In this document: in pieces, positions 6,648 to 15,963 of the stretch
Layout of the letters: each line of letters opens with the position of its first letter
How positions within the stretch are numbered: position 1 is the stretch's first letter
Origin: Hydrogenophaga borbori
GTDB lineage: Bacteria; Pseudomonadota; Gammaproteobacteria; Burkholderiales; Burkholderiaceae_C
Direction: 5' to 3'
Length of the DNA: 64,000 bases
Assembly: GCF_003417535.1 (NCBI RefSeq)
Contig: NZ_QVLS01000007.1
Coordinates: 1-64,000 of the forward strand
The notes under the pieces: generated by a model
The model's input: only the letters and a program-made list of their open reading frames with translations
Told to the model about the DNA's origin: nothing
Database searches by the model: none
Position numbers and translations under genes: made by a program

Positions 6648-8642
6648 TCAAGCCTGTCCGCGCGAACCTGGGGAGCGGCGGTTGAGCAGTCGCCGGGCCT
6701 GCTTGATCCGCTGGTGCGCTTCTTCCTGCTCGGCGTTCTTCGCGGCGTTCTGCGCGGATTTCATGCTGGCCGGAGAGGATTGCAGTCGAGGGCGACCCAT
6801 TGGGGCATCCGCTTCGGCCTCTGACAGCGCCAGGGGGCCGGGGGTGGCCTGAGGCAGCGGGCGAGGTTCATCGAACTCGAAAAAGGACGGGTCTCCATAG
6901 AGTTCGACGTTCGGCATCGCGGCCAACATCGCATCGACTTGTTCGAACGTCGTGCCGTGGGTGTCGGGCAGCGGCCGCCGTTGCGGCGGCGTGGCGGGGC
7001 GGGGCGGTGACAGGGGCGTTGTGTCTGAGGCCTCTTCGCCCAAAGGCCCGAGGGTGGGACGGATGTCTTCAAGAAAGCGGCTCAAGTCCTCGTCTGTCGG
7101 CACCGAGACAGGCCGCGGCGACCGCACCAGCCGGTCGCTGCCCAGGCCCTGGAGGTGTTCCGACAGCGCGGCGTCGACATCCGGATCGGTCTTCCATGGC
7201 GCGAGAGGACGCGGCACGGAGGCGACGCCCCTGGGGTGCTCGGGGGTCGAGAAGATGCGGTCGAAAGTCTGCCGGTCCGCGTCCGACAAGCCGCCCGATG
7301 GGTCCCTCAGCGGACCCGCGTCCGCCCTGTCCTGGGGCCGGCGGCGAGGGCTTCTCAGCGGCTTGAACAGGCTGTCTTTTTCAGCCCCCCGGTGGGCCCT
7401 GACCCAGGGCTGGCGCGGCGACGCCAGGGTGGGTGTGCCCACAGGGGTGAGCTCGGCGGGGGGTGGGTGGTGGGGGCGGGGCGGGCGGCTCCAGTGCCTG
7501 AGCACCGCGCGCAGCTGGGCGTTGTCTCGCGCCAGCAAGGCGAGCGCCGATTGGTGGTTGGCCATCGGGGGGCCCTTCCCATCCGCCAATGCCTTGGCCG
7601 TGGCCAGCAGCGTTTCTCCCAGGTCCAGCAAGAACACTTTGTCTGGCGTGGGCAGGCCGGCGGGCAGTTGGCCGTCAGCCACGGCGCCCAGAAGATCGCG
7701 GGCGGCGGCGGTCAGGTCGCCGATCAGCTGCTCGAAGCAGGCCACGTAGCCTTCGCAGCAGGTGCGCATTTCGCCGAGGTCGCCATCGGACTGCGCCTGC
7801 TTGAGCGCCTGCAGGGCGTCGCTGCAGTTCTGCAGCAGGGTCTGCAAGTGCTGGGAAAACCGCAAGGGAGTGAAGGCCTCTTCGATGTCCTGCGGGCACG
7901 CCAGGCCCTCCCACACGTCTCGCAACTGCCTGGCCTGAGGCCCATCGGGGCGATCAATTGCCGTTTGAAGGATTTGCAGCAGGGGCGCCAATTGGCCAAG
8001 CGCGCCCGCCTGCAGGTTGGCCGGTGGGGGCCCTGCGTCGGGTTCCCCTCGCGAGGCCTTGCCGGCCGCTTCGCGGTAGGCGTCCGACAGGGTTTGGGCG
8101 TTGTGGGCCATGTGGTCTGGCGCCAGCACCTGGGACGTGGGGAGTTGCGGGGGCCGTTGCCGCTGGTCATCGAACCCTTGCCTGTAGGCCTCATCGGCGC
8201 TTCGGGCCCGCGCCGCGGCGTCGCTGCACTGGTGCAGCTGGCGGTGCAGCATGTCCTGGTAGATGTGAAGAGCCTCCTGCACCGGCAGGCCCTTGCCAAG
8301 GGGGCGCTGAAGGAGTTGCTCCAGTTGCATGCGGCCCTGCTTCGCGATCTCGGGGCTCAGGCTGTGCTGGTGCTGGTCCAGTGTCTTGAGGAGGAAGGTC
8401 AGCGCCTCCGTGCTTGTTTCCGCGAGCTGCCGCCGATGGCTGAAGGGGTTCAATACCCTGGCGATCAGGCCGCCGCGCCGGGCTTTCAGGTCGAGCACGG
8501 TGTCCGGGTTCAGCGTCTTGTTCTCTTGCAGGGACAACACGCCACCGGGGTGCTTCTTGTTGATCTTGTTGAGCCTGTCAACAACCGCCTGCAGCGGGTG
8601 CTGGCCGGGGGGAAGTTGTTTCTTGCCGGATGAGGCTTTCAT
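6648..8642 (-). CDS. Large orphan protein, effector-like
   Basis: A soluble protein of 664 aa that I do not recognise. It has no signal peptide or membrane segment. The N terminus is short, Ser/Lys/Gln-rich and probably disordered (MKASSGKKQLPPGQHPLQ). It is followed by about 330 residues of mostly helical, Leu/Gln/His-rich sequence. A Pro/Arg/His-rich linker sits near residues 385-430, and the C-terminal 230 residues are Pro-rich and carry three acidic-hydrophobic patches (LSDADRQTFDRIF, TDEDLSRFLEDI, FEQVDAMLAAMPNVEL). By eye the base composition is less GC-rich than the flanks. This layout fits secreted effectors, and a CesT-like gene lies 2.5 kb downstream, but secretion is untested. I chose ATG at 8642 because the longer frame runs antisense through dusB and purH. 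Confidence 0.65.
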   Translation of the reverse strand: MKASSGKKQLPPGQHPLQAVVDRLNKINKKHPGGVLSLQENKTLNPDTVLDLKARRGGLIARVLNPFSHRRQLAETSTEALTFLLKTLDQHQHSLSPEIAKQGRMQLEQLLQRPLGKGLPVQEALHIYQDMLHRQLHQCSDAAARARSADEAYRQGFDDQRQRPPQLPTSQVLAPDHMAHNAQTLSDAYREAAGKASRGEPDAGPPPANLQAGALGQLAPLLQILQTAIDRPDGPQARQLRDVWEGLACPQDIEEAFTPLRFSQHLQTLLQNCSDALQALKQAQSDGDLGEMRTCCEGYVACFEQLIGDLTAAARDLLGAVADGQLPAGLPTPDKVFLLDLGETLLATAKALADGKGPPMANHQSALALLARDNAQLRAVLRHWSRPPRPHHPPPAELTPVGTPTLASPRQPWVRAHRGAEKDSLFKPLRSPRRRPQDRADAGPLRDPSGGLSDADRQTFDRIFSTPEHPRGVASVPRPLAPWKTDPDVDAALSEHLQGLGSDRLVRSPRPVSVPTDEDLSRFLEDIRPTLGPLGEEASDTTPLSPPRPATPPQRRPLPDTHGTTFEQVDAMLAAMPNVELYGDPSFFEFDEPRPLPQATPGPLALSEAEADAPMGRPRLQSSPASMKSAQNAAKNAEQEEAHQRIKQARRLLNRRSPGSRGQA

Positions 8643-8863
8643 GTCGGGATCAGCTTGAGAGCGCCAGAGGTTTGCGGTTGCTCGGGTGCCGCGGTCCAGC
8701 AAGGCGATGGACTGCATGCGACAACTGGGTCCCCGCGGCGCGCAATGGGTTCCGTGCCGTCGCCAGGCCATATGGCCGATGGCGGGTCGCCGGCGCTGGC
8801 GCTGGCGCGGGCGGCGCCTGCGGTGGGGCTGGCGGCGGTTCGTCTGCTGAAAATTTGAGCAGA

Positions 8864-8869
8864 TACAAT
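8864..8869 (+). promoter_or_regulatory. Putative -10 element for dusB-fis (TACAAT)
   Basis: TACAATCC stands 70 bp upstream of the dusB start in a local AT-rich patch (AAAATTTGAG). No good -35 box is visible. The same TACAATCC word recurs before other genes in this window. The rest of 8643-8939 holds no gene I can support on either strand. Confidence 0.5.
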
Positions 8870-8939
8870 CCGCCCTCCGCCGCCGGCCCGTCCCCGGCGT
8901 TCCCCTCCGAACCCGCCGTCCAGCCAGTTCCGCCACGCC

Positions 8940-9968
8940 ATGCAGATCGGGGCCCACGTCCTGCCCAATGCCCTGTTCGTCGCGCCCATGGCCGGGGTGA
9001 CGGACCGGCCCTTTCGCAAGCTGTGCAAGCGGCTGGGCGCGGGCTACGCGGTGAGCGAGATGGTGACCAGCCGGCGCGAACTCTGGGACAGCCTCAAGAC
9101 CTCGCGCCGCGCCAACCACGAAGGCGAGTCCGCGCCGATCGCCGTGCAGATCGCGGGCACCGACCCCCAGTCCATGGCCGACGCGGCCCGCTACAACATC
9201 GACCGCGGCGCGCGCATCATCGACATCAACATGGGCTGCCCGGCCAAGAAGGTCTGCAACAAGTGGGCCGGCAGCGCGCTCATGCAGGACGAGGCACTCG
9301 CGATCGGCATCGTCGAGGCCGTGGTGCGGGCCTGCGAGCCGCAGGGCGTGCCGGTCACGCTCAAGATGCGCACCGGCTGGTGCGCCGCGGTGCGCAACGC
9401 GCCGGTGCTGGCCCTGGCCGCCGAGAGCGCGGGCGTGCAGATGCTCACGGTGCACGGCCGCACGCGCGAGCAGGGCTACAAGGGCCAGGCGGAACACGAC
9501 ACCGTGGCCCACATCAAGAGCCGCGTGCGCATTCCGGTGGTGGCCAACGGCGACATCGATTCCCCCGAGGCCGCGCGCGAGGTGCTGCGGCGCACCGGCG
9601 CCGACGCCGTCATGGTCGGCCGCGCGGCGCAGGGGCGGCCGTGGATCTTCCGCGAGATCGCGCACTTCCTGGCCACGGGCGAGCACCTGCCGCCGCCCGC
9701 GCTGTCGCAGGTGAAGGGCTGGCTGCTCGACCACCTGGACGACCACTACGACCTGTACGGCGAAGACACCGGCGTGCGCAGCGCGCGCAAGCACCTGGGC
9801 TGGTACGTGCAATCGCTGGCCCTGCCCGCGGGCGAGGCCGCGCGTTTTCGCGCGAGCGTCAACGCCACCCACACCATCGATGACCAACGCCGTGTCGTCA
9901 GCCAGGCCTTCGATGCCTGGATGGCCGCGGACTTCGGCGATCGCGCCGACTGGAAGCTGGCCGCATGA
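8940..9968 (+). CDS. dusB: tRNA-dihydrouridine synthase B
   Basis: An FMN-dependent reductase of 342 aa that makes dihydrouridine in the D loop of tRNA. A TIM-barrel N-terminal domain begins with [20 protein letters not shown]. The catalytic Cys is in [18 protein letters not shown] near residue 100; the FMN/substrate motifs [12 protein letters not shown] and [10 protein letters not shown] follow. The small helical tRNA-binding domain forms the last 90 residues. The stop codon overlaps the fis start (ATGA), the classic dusB-fis operon. In enterobacteria dusB is co-transcribed with fis and translation of the two is coupled. Confidence 0.96.
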   Translation: MQIGAHVLPNALFVAPMAGVTDRPFRKLCKRLGAGYAVSEMVTSRRELWDSLKTSRRANHEGESAPIAVQIAGTDPQSMADAARYNIDRGARIIDINMGCPAKKVCNKWAGSALMQDEALAIGIVEAVVRACEPQGVPVTLKMRTGWCAAVRNAPVLALAAESAGVQMLTVHGRTREQGYKGQAEHDTVAHIKSRVRIPVVANGDIDSPEAAREVLRRTGADAVMVGRAAQGRPWIFREIAHFLATGEHLPPPALSQVKGWLLDHLDDHYDLYGEDTGVRSARKHLGWYVQSLALPAGEAARFRASVNATHTIDDQRRVVSQAFDAWMAADFGDRADWKLAA

Positions 9969-10204
9969 AAAAGACCAATCCGCTGGACGAGTGCATCCGC
10001 GACAGCCTCGAGGGCTACTTTCGCGACCTCGATGGCACCGAGCCCGCCCACCTGTACGACATGCTGGTGAAAGCGGTCGAGCGCCCCCTGCTCGAGGTGG
10101 TGATGGCCCAGGCCCAGTACAACCAGTCGCGCGCGGCGCAGTGGCTGGGCCTGAACCGCAACACCTTGCGCAAGAAGCTGCTCGACCACGGCCTGCTCGA
10201 CTGA
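9965..10204 (+). CDS. fis: Fis-family DNA-binding protein
   Basis: A nucleoid-associated protein of 79 aa. The C-terminal helix-turn-helix reads [20 protein letters not shown], almost the consensus Fis HTH, preceded by the dimerisation helices ([20 protein letters not shown]). It is shorter than the 98-aa enterobacterial Fis because the N-terminal beta-hairpin arms are reduced, as in other betaproteobacteria. It overlaps dusB by 4 bp and precedes purH by 26 bp, so it is probably transcribed with both. Confidence 0.93.
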   Translation: MKKTNPLDECIRDSLEGYFRDLDGTEPAHLYDMLVKAVERPLLEVVMAQAQYNQSRAAQWLGLNRNTLRKKLLDHGLLD

Positions 10205-10230
10205 ATCCCCAACCTTTCCCCTCCCTTCCC

Positions 10231-11817
10231 ATGCGCGCTCTCCTCTCCGTTTCCGACAAGACCGGCATCGTCGACCTTGCCCGTTCGCTGCACGCCCTCG
10301 GCGTGACCCTGTTGTCCACCGGCGGCACCGCCAAGCTGCTGGCCGGGCAGGGCCTGCCCGTGACCGAGGTGGCCGAGGTGACCGGCTTTCCCGAGATGCT
10401 CGATGGCCGCGTGAAGACGCTGCACCCCAAGGTGCACGGCGGCCTGCTGGCGCGGCGCGACCTGCCCGAGCACATGGCCGCGCTGCGCGAGCACGGCATC
10501 CAGACCATCGACATCCTGGTGGTGAACCTCTACCCCTTCGAGGCCACGGTGGCCAAGGCCGGCTGCACGCTGGCCGACGCGATCGAGAACATCGACATCG
10601 GCGGCCCGGCCATGGTGCGCAGCGCCGCCAAGAACTGGAAGGACGTGGCCGTGCTCACCGACGCCTCGCAGTACGCGGGCGTGGTCGAGGAGCTGCAGGC
10701 CAGCGGCAGGCTCAGCGACAAGACGCGCTTCGGCCTGTCGGTGGCGGCGTTCAACCGCATCAGCAACTACGACGGCGCCATCAGCGATTACCTGTCCTCC
10801 ATCGCGTTCGACGCGGCGGACGAGGTGCCGAAGCGCAGCGCCTATTCGGCCCAGGCCAATGGCCGCTTCATCAAGCTGCAGGACCTGCGCTACGGCGAGA
10901 ACCCGCACCAGACGGCCGCCTTCTACCGCGACCTGTACCCCGCGCCGGGCTCGCTGGTCACCGCAAAGCAACTGCAGGGCAAGGAGCTCTCGTACAACAA
11001 CATCGCCGATGCCGACGCCGCCTGGGAATGCGTCAAGAGCTTCGACGAGCCGGCCTGCGTCATCGTCAAGCACGCCAACCCTTGCGGCGTGGCCGTGGGC
11101 GGCGGCCCGCTGCAGGCCTACCAGAAGGCCTTCCAGACCGACCCGACCAGCGCCTTCGGCGGCATCATCGCCTTCAACCGCCCGCTCGACGGTGCGGCGG
11201 CCGAGGCCATCAGCAAGCAGTTCGTTGAAGTGCTGATGGCGCCCGCGTATTCACCCGAGGCGCTGGCCGTGTTCAAGGCCAAGGCCAATGTGCGCGTGCT
11301 GCAGATCGATCTGCCGCCCGGCGGCCCCACCGCCTGGGACAAGGGGCTGAACCTCTCCGACGTGAAGCGCGTGGGCTCGGGCCTGCTGATTCAGTCGGCC
11401 GACAACCACGTGCTCCAGCGTGAGGACCTGAAGGTGGTGACGACGCTGCAGCCCACGCCGCAGCAGCTCGAAGACCTGCTGTTCGCCTGGAAGGTGGCCA
11501 AGTTCGTCAAGTCCAACGCCATCGTCTTCTGCAAGGACGGCATGACCATGGGCGTGGGCGCGGGGCAGATGAGCCGCCTCGACTCGGCGCGCATCGCCAG
11601 CATCAAGGCGGGCCACGCGAATCTATCGCTGCAGGGCACGGCGGTGGCCAGCGACGCCTTCTTCCCGTTCCGCGACGGCCTGGACGTGGTGGTCGACGCC
11701 GGCGCCAGCTGCGTGATCCAGCCCGGCGGCTCCATGCGCGACCAGGAGGTCATCGATGCCGCGAACGAGCGCGGCGTGGCGATGGTGTTCTCGGGTGTGC
11801 GGCACTTCCGGCACTGA
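10231..11817 (+). CDS. purH: Bifunctional AICAR formyltransferase / IMP cyclohydrolase
   Basis: Performs the last two steps of purine synthesis, AICAR to FAICAR with 10-formyl-THF and then ring closure to IMP. The protein has 528 aa. The N-terminal MGS-like cyclohydrolase domain begins [18 protein letters not shown] and includes [20 protein letters not shown]. The formyltransferase domain contains the K-H-x-N-P-C-G motif ([10 protein letters not shown]) and ends with [21 protein letters not shown] chose ATG at 10231, with the pyrimidine-rich 26-bp gap after fis, since the longer frame runs back into dusB. A bidirectional terminator follows. Confidence 0.97.
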   Translation: MRALLSVSDKTGIVDLARSLHALGVTLLSTGGTAKLLAGQGLPVTEVAEVTGFPEMLDGRVKTLHPKVHGGLLARRDLPEHMAALREHGIQTIDILVVNLYPFEATVAKAGCTLADAIENIDIGGPAMVRSAAKNWKDVAVLTDASQYAGVVEELQASGRLSDKTRFGLSVAAFNRISNYDGAISDYLSSIAFDAADEVPKRSAYSAQANGRFIKLQDLRYGENPHQTAAFYRDLYPAPGSLVTAKQLQGKELSYNNIADADAAWECVKSFDEPACVIVKHANPCGVAVGGGPLQAYQKAFQTDPTSAFGGIIAFNRPLDGAAAEAISKQFVEVLMAPAYSPEALAVFKAKANVRVLQIDLPPGGPTAWDKGLNLSDVKRVGSGLLIQSADNHVLQREDLKVVTTLQPTPQQLEDLLFAWKVAKFVKSNAIVFCKDGMTMGVGAGQMSRLDSARIASIKAGHANLSLQGTAVASDAFFPFRDGLDVVVDAGASCVIQPGGSMRDQEVIDAANERGVAMVFSGVRHFRH

Positions 11818-11843
11818 GCTGGCGCGGGCCCGCTGCCCACACC

Positions 11844-11890
11844 CCGACAAACAAAAAGGCCGCCCGAGGGCGGCCTTTTTGTTTGTCGGG
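11844..11890. terminator. Bidirectional terminator between purH and hemL
   Basis: A long perfect inverted repeat (CCCGACAAACAAAAAGGCCGCC and its complement) around a GAG-type loop, with A tracts on the left and T tracts on the right. It serves purH from the left and the minus-strand hemL ending at 11904 from the right. Confidence 0.9.
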
Positions 11891-11903
11891 GCGAACCGCA
11901 GCC

Positions 11904-13205
<1,302 letters not shown>

Positions 13206-13212
13206 GGGTCGC

Positions 13213-14160
13213 TCAGTGTCGGGTGGTGTCCAGGGGGAAATCGCCCGCGTCCAGCGCGCTGTCGGGCGGCGCGGGATCGGTGGCGGACTCGTCGGTGGCC
13301 TCGGCGTCCTCTTCGTGGGCCCAGAACAGGCGGTCGGGCACCGCGTGGCCCATACCGGGCTGGAAGCCGGCGTCCAGGCACTGGTCCAGGTAGGTCAGGG
13401 CCTCGGCGCAGGCGGTCTGCAGGTCGGCTCCGCTGGCGATGAGGGCGCACAGCGCGGCCGACAGCGTGTCGCCGGCGCCGGCGAAGGTGGCCTCGAATCG
13501 CTCGTAACGCGCGGTGGCCAGCACGGTCTCGGGCGAGGCCAGGTGGCTTTCCAGGTGCTGGTCGGCCGCGTTGAAGCCGGTCACCAGGGTGTAGGGCACG
13601 CCGTGCACCGCCGCGGCGCGGGCGACGTCGCGTGGTCCCGGCGGGCGGTCACCTTCCCACTCGGGCAGCAGCCAGCGGCACAGCGTGCTGTGGTTGCCCA
13701 CCAGCACGGTGGTCTGCGGCAGCAGCAGCTCGGTGCAGGCGTCCAGGTAGTTCTCGATGTCGAGCTCGTCCCACCAGGACAGGTCGGGCATGTAGGTGAT
13801 CACCGGCACTTCGGTGTAGTCGCTGGTGATCTGGGCCACGGCGCTCAGGTTCTCGGGCGTGCCGACGAAGCCGACCTTGATCGCCCGCACGGGCATGTCC
13901 TCGAGCGCGCAGCGCGCCTGATCGACCACCGCCTCTTCGTCGAGGCTGAAGTGGTCGCGGATCGCGGAGGTGTCGCGCACGTAGGCGCCGGTGACCACCG
14001 GCAGCACGTGGGCCGACGCGCTGGACATGGCCGTCAGGTCTGCGCTCAGGCCGCCCGCCCCGCTCGGGTCGTTGGCGTTGAAGCTCATCACGCAGGGCAG
14101 GGGGGATTCGCCCGGGGCCGTGGCCTCGCGGACGACGGAGGAATCGTCGGGATCGGACAT
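13213..14160 (-). CDS. thiD: Hydroxymethylpyrimidine / phosphomethylpyrimidine kinase
   Basis: A ribokinase-fold kinase of thiamine biosynthesis that phosphorylates HMP and HMP-P; 315 aa from ATG 14160. Markers are [16 protein letters not shown] at the N terminus, AIKVGFVG, and the anion-hole motif [20 protein letters not shown]. The domain is about 45 residues longer than typical ThiD because of an Asp/Glu/Ala-rich C-terminal tail ([20 protein letters not shown]). A second oddity is [15 protein letters not shown] in place of the usual compact loop. I chose 14160 because the first 29 codons of the longer frame have no family similarity. It probably forms an operon with hemL. Confidence 0.88.
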   Translation of the reverse strand: MSDPDDSSVVREATAPGESPLPCVMSFNANDPSGAGGLSADLTAMSSASAHVLPVVTGAYVRDTSAIRDHFSLDEEAVVDQARCALEDMPVRAIKVGFVGTPENLSAVAQITSDYTEVPVITYMPDLSWWDELDIENYLDACTELLLPQTTVLVGNHSTLCRWLLPEWEGDRPPGPRDVARAAAVHGVPYTLVTGFNAADQHLESHLASPETVLATARYERFEATFAGAGDTLSAALCALIASGADLQTACAEALTYLDQCLDAGFQPGMGHAVPDRLFWAHEEDAEATDESATDPAPPDSALDAGDFPLDTTRH

Positions 14161-14271
14161 GGTGGGGGGATTGTGCGGCCTGCGCTGGCCCGCAGGCACT
14201 GTGGTGCGGGGGCCTCTGGCGCCGTCCACTCGCCTGTGAAATGACACCGCAGAGCGCTTGAACGGGCTGGA

Positions 14272-14277
14272 TACAAT
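14272..14277 (+). promoter_or_regulatory. Putative -10 element for rubredoxin (TACAAT)
   Basis: TACAATCC lies 33 bp before the rubredoxin start and is the same word seen before dusB. No clear -35 box is visible. The thiD promoter must lie in the same 149-bp divergent region, but I see no good match to it. Confidence 0.5.
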
Positions 14278-14309
14278 CCTTGCATTCTACGATACAGACC
14301 ACAAAAACC

Positions 14310-14483
14310 ATGAGCGACAGCAAGACTTGGATGTGCCTGATCTGCGGCTGGATCTACGACGAAGCAGCAGGAGCACCCGAGCACGGCGTACCTGCCGGCA
14401 CCCCCTGGGCCGACGTTCCGATGAACTGGACCTGCCCCGAGTGTGGTGCCCGCAAGGAAGATTTCGAGATGGTTCAAATCTGA
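14310..14483 (+). CDS. Rubredoxin
   Basis: A small iron-sulfur electron carrier of 57 aa. The four iron ligands are in C-x-x-C (MCLICGW) near residue 9 and C-x-x-C (TCPECGA) near residue 42, with the conserved aromatic core (W-I-Y-D, W, F). AlkG-like rubredoxins carry electrons to oxygenases or peroxide/superoxide reductases; the partner cannot be told here. ATG 14310 is preferred over 14280 because the domain begins directly after it. It lies 93 bp upstream of pilG, a common arrangement in Burkholderiales. Confidence 0.95.
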   Translation: MSDSKTWMCLICGWIYDEAAGAPEHGVPAGTPWADVPMNWTCPECGARKEDFEMVQI

Positions 14484-14576
14484 GCGGACGGTGGCCAGGG
14501 GGCCGTCGATCCGTTGTCCGGGGTCCGGGCGGCGCCGCCGCATCGGGCCCGATAGTGGTTGAGGAGCCCGTCCATC

Positions 14577-14978
14577 GTGAGTGCAACGCCTGCCCTGAAG
14601 GTTCTCGTCGTCGACGACAGCAACACCATCCGGCGCAGCGCCGAGATTTTTCTCAAGCAAGGCGGCCATGAAGTGCTGCTGGCCGACGATGGCTTCGACG
14701 CCCTGGCCAAGATCAACGACTACCAGCCCGACCTGATCTTCTGCGACATCCTGATGCCGCGGCTGGACGGCTATCAGACCTGCGCGATCATCAAGCGCAA
14801 CGCCCGCTTCGCCAGCATCCCGGTCGTCATGCTCTCGTCCAAGGACGGCGTGTTCGACAAGGCCCGCGGCCGCATGGTCGGCTCGCAGGACTACCTCACC
14901 AAGCCCTTCACCAAAGACCAGCTGTTGCAGGCCGTGCAGCAGTTCGGCGCCCATCTCAACGTCAACGGAGTTGCCTGA
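14577..14978 (+). CDS. pilG: Twitching motility response regulator PilG
   Basis: A single-domain CheY-like receiver of 133 aa. It shows the acidic pocket (VVDDSN), the phospho-acceptor Asp in FCDILMPRLDG, the switch residue in MLSSKDG and the K of YLTKPF. In the Pil-Chp system PilG promotes pilus extension and, in Pseudomonas, cAMP signalling. I chose GTG 14577 because GAGGAG sits 10 bases upstream; a TTG start at 14559 is less likely. The stop codon overlaps pilH by one base (TGATG). Confidence 0.93.
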   Translation: MSATPALKVLVVDDSNTIRRSAEIFLKQGGHEVLLADDGFDALAKINDYQPDLIFCDILMPRLDGYQTCAIIKRNARFASIPVVMLSSKDGVFDKARGRMVGSQDYLTKPFTKDQLLQAVQQFGAHLNVNGVA

Positions 14979-15343
14979 TGCCCATCCACAAGATCCTCGT
15001 CGTCGATGATTCGAAGACCGAGCTGCTGGTCCTGTCGGATCTGTTGACCAAAAATGGCTACACGGTGCGCACCGCCGAGAATGCGGACGAGGCCTTCCGT
15101 CGTCTCGGGGAGGAAAAGCCTGATCTCATTCTGATGGACGTGGTGATGCCCGGCCAGAATGGCTTTCAGCTGACCCGCGCCATCACGCGCGATCCTCAGT
15201 ATTCGAGCATCCCCATCGTCATGTGCACCAGCAAGAACCTGGAGACGGACCGCGTGTGGGGCATGCGCCAGGGGGCCCGCGACTACGTCACCAAACCGGT
15301 CAACGGCGAAGAACTGCTTTCCAAGATCCGAGCGCTGGCCTGA
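14978..15343 (+). CDS. pilH: Twitching motility response regulator PilH
   Basis: A CheY-like receiver of 121 aa with the acidic pair in VVDDSKTE, the phospho-acceptor Asp in LMDVVMPGQNG, the Thr/Ser switch in MCTSKN and Lys in YVTKPV. PilH is thought to favour pilus retraction and to compete with PilG for phosphate from ChpA. Domain order and the 1-bp overlap with pilG match the Pil-Chp operon of other Burkholderiales. Confidence 0.93.
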   Translation: MPIHKILVVDDSKTELLVLSDLLTKNGYTVRTAENADEAFRRLGEEKPDLILMDVVMPGQNGFQLTRAITRDPQYSSIPIVMCTSKNLETDRVWGMRQGARDYVTKPVNGEELLSKIRALA

Positions 15344-15367
15344 GGCCGTCGCCCGAACCGCACCAGC

Positions 15368-15904
15368 ATGGCCAAACGACAGTCGCTGAAGGAGCTCCAG
15401 GAACGGCTGGCCCAGCGCCTCACGGCAGCGAAGACCGAAGCGCTGACCGCGACATGGCTGGCCATCGAGGCCGGCGGTTGCCGCTACCTGTTGCCGCTGG
15501 TGCAGTCCGGCGAGATCTTTCCGTGGTCGGCGGTGCAGGTGGTGCCGTACACCAAGCCCTGGTACCTCGGCGTCGCCAACCTGCGCGGCGGCTTGCATGG
15601 CGTGATCGATCTGGCCGGTCTGGTGCAGGGGACCGCCCGCGCAACGGGGCGCGCCACGGAGCGGATCACCTCCGAGTCTCGGCTGGTGAGCCTGCACGGC
15701 GCCCTCGGTCTGAACGCGGTGTTCTGGATCGATCGCCTGCTGGGCCTGCGCAACCCCAGCGCTTTCAGCGCCCTGGGCGAGCGCCCGGCGGACGCGCCCG
15801 GCTACGTGACACGCGTCCTGGTGGACGCACAGGGGCAGGATTGGCAGGAACTCGACCTGCAGCTGCTCGTGAGCGAACCCGAATTCCTGGCCATCGCGGC
15901 CTGA
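15368..15904 (+). CDS. pilI: CheW-like adaptor PilI
   Basis: A coupling protein of 178 aa that links the PilJ chemoreceptor to the ChpA kinase. The CheW domain starts near residue 38 (EAGGCRYLLPLVQSGEI) and contains the signature WYLGVANLRGGLHGVIDL. The first 35 residues are a Lys/Glu-rich helix, as in PilI proteins. It lies 24 bp after pilH and 59 bp before pilJ. Confidence 0.92.
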   Translation: MAKRQSLKELQERLAQRLTAAKTEALTATWLAIEAGGCRYLLPLVQSGEIFPWSAVQVVPYTKPWYLGVANLRGGLHGVIDLAGLVQGTARATGRATERITSESRLVSLHGALGLNAVFWIDRLLGLRNPSAFSALGERPADAPGYVTRVLVDAQGQDWQELDLQLLVSEPEFLAIAA

Positions 15905-15963
15905 CGGCGCCCCACCCGGCACCCGACGTTTTTGTTCACCCGTTGTGAGTTGGAAGGTAAACC

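Noticed and set aside
7155..8633. Plus-strand 492-aa open frame across the effector-like gene
   Set aside because: Its sequence is low complexity and it runs antisense to a frame with natural protein composition; long antisense frames are expected at this GC content.
8643..10514. 1288-aa minus-strand frame through dusB, fis and purH
   Set aside because: Only the part from 8642 to 6648 is protein-like; the rest is antisense to conserved genes, so the start was set at ATG 8642.
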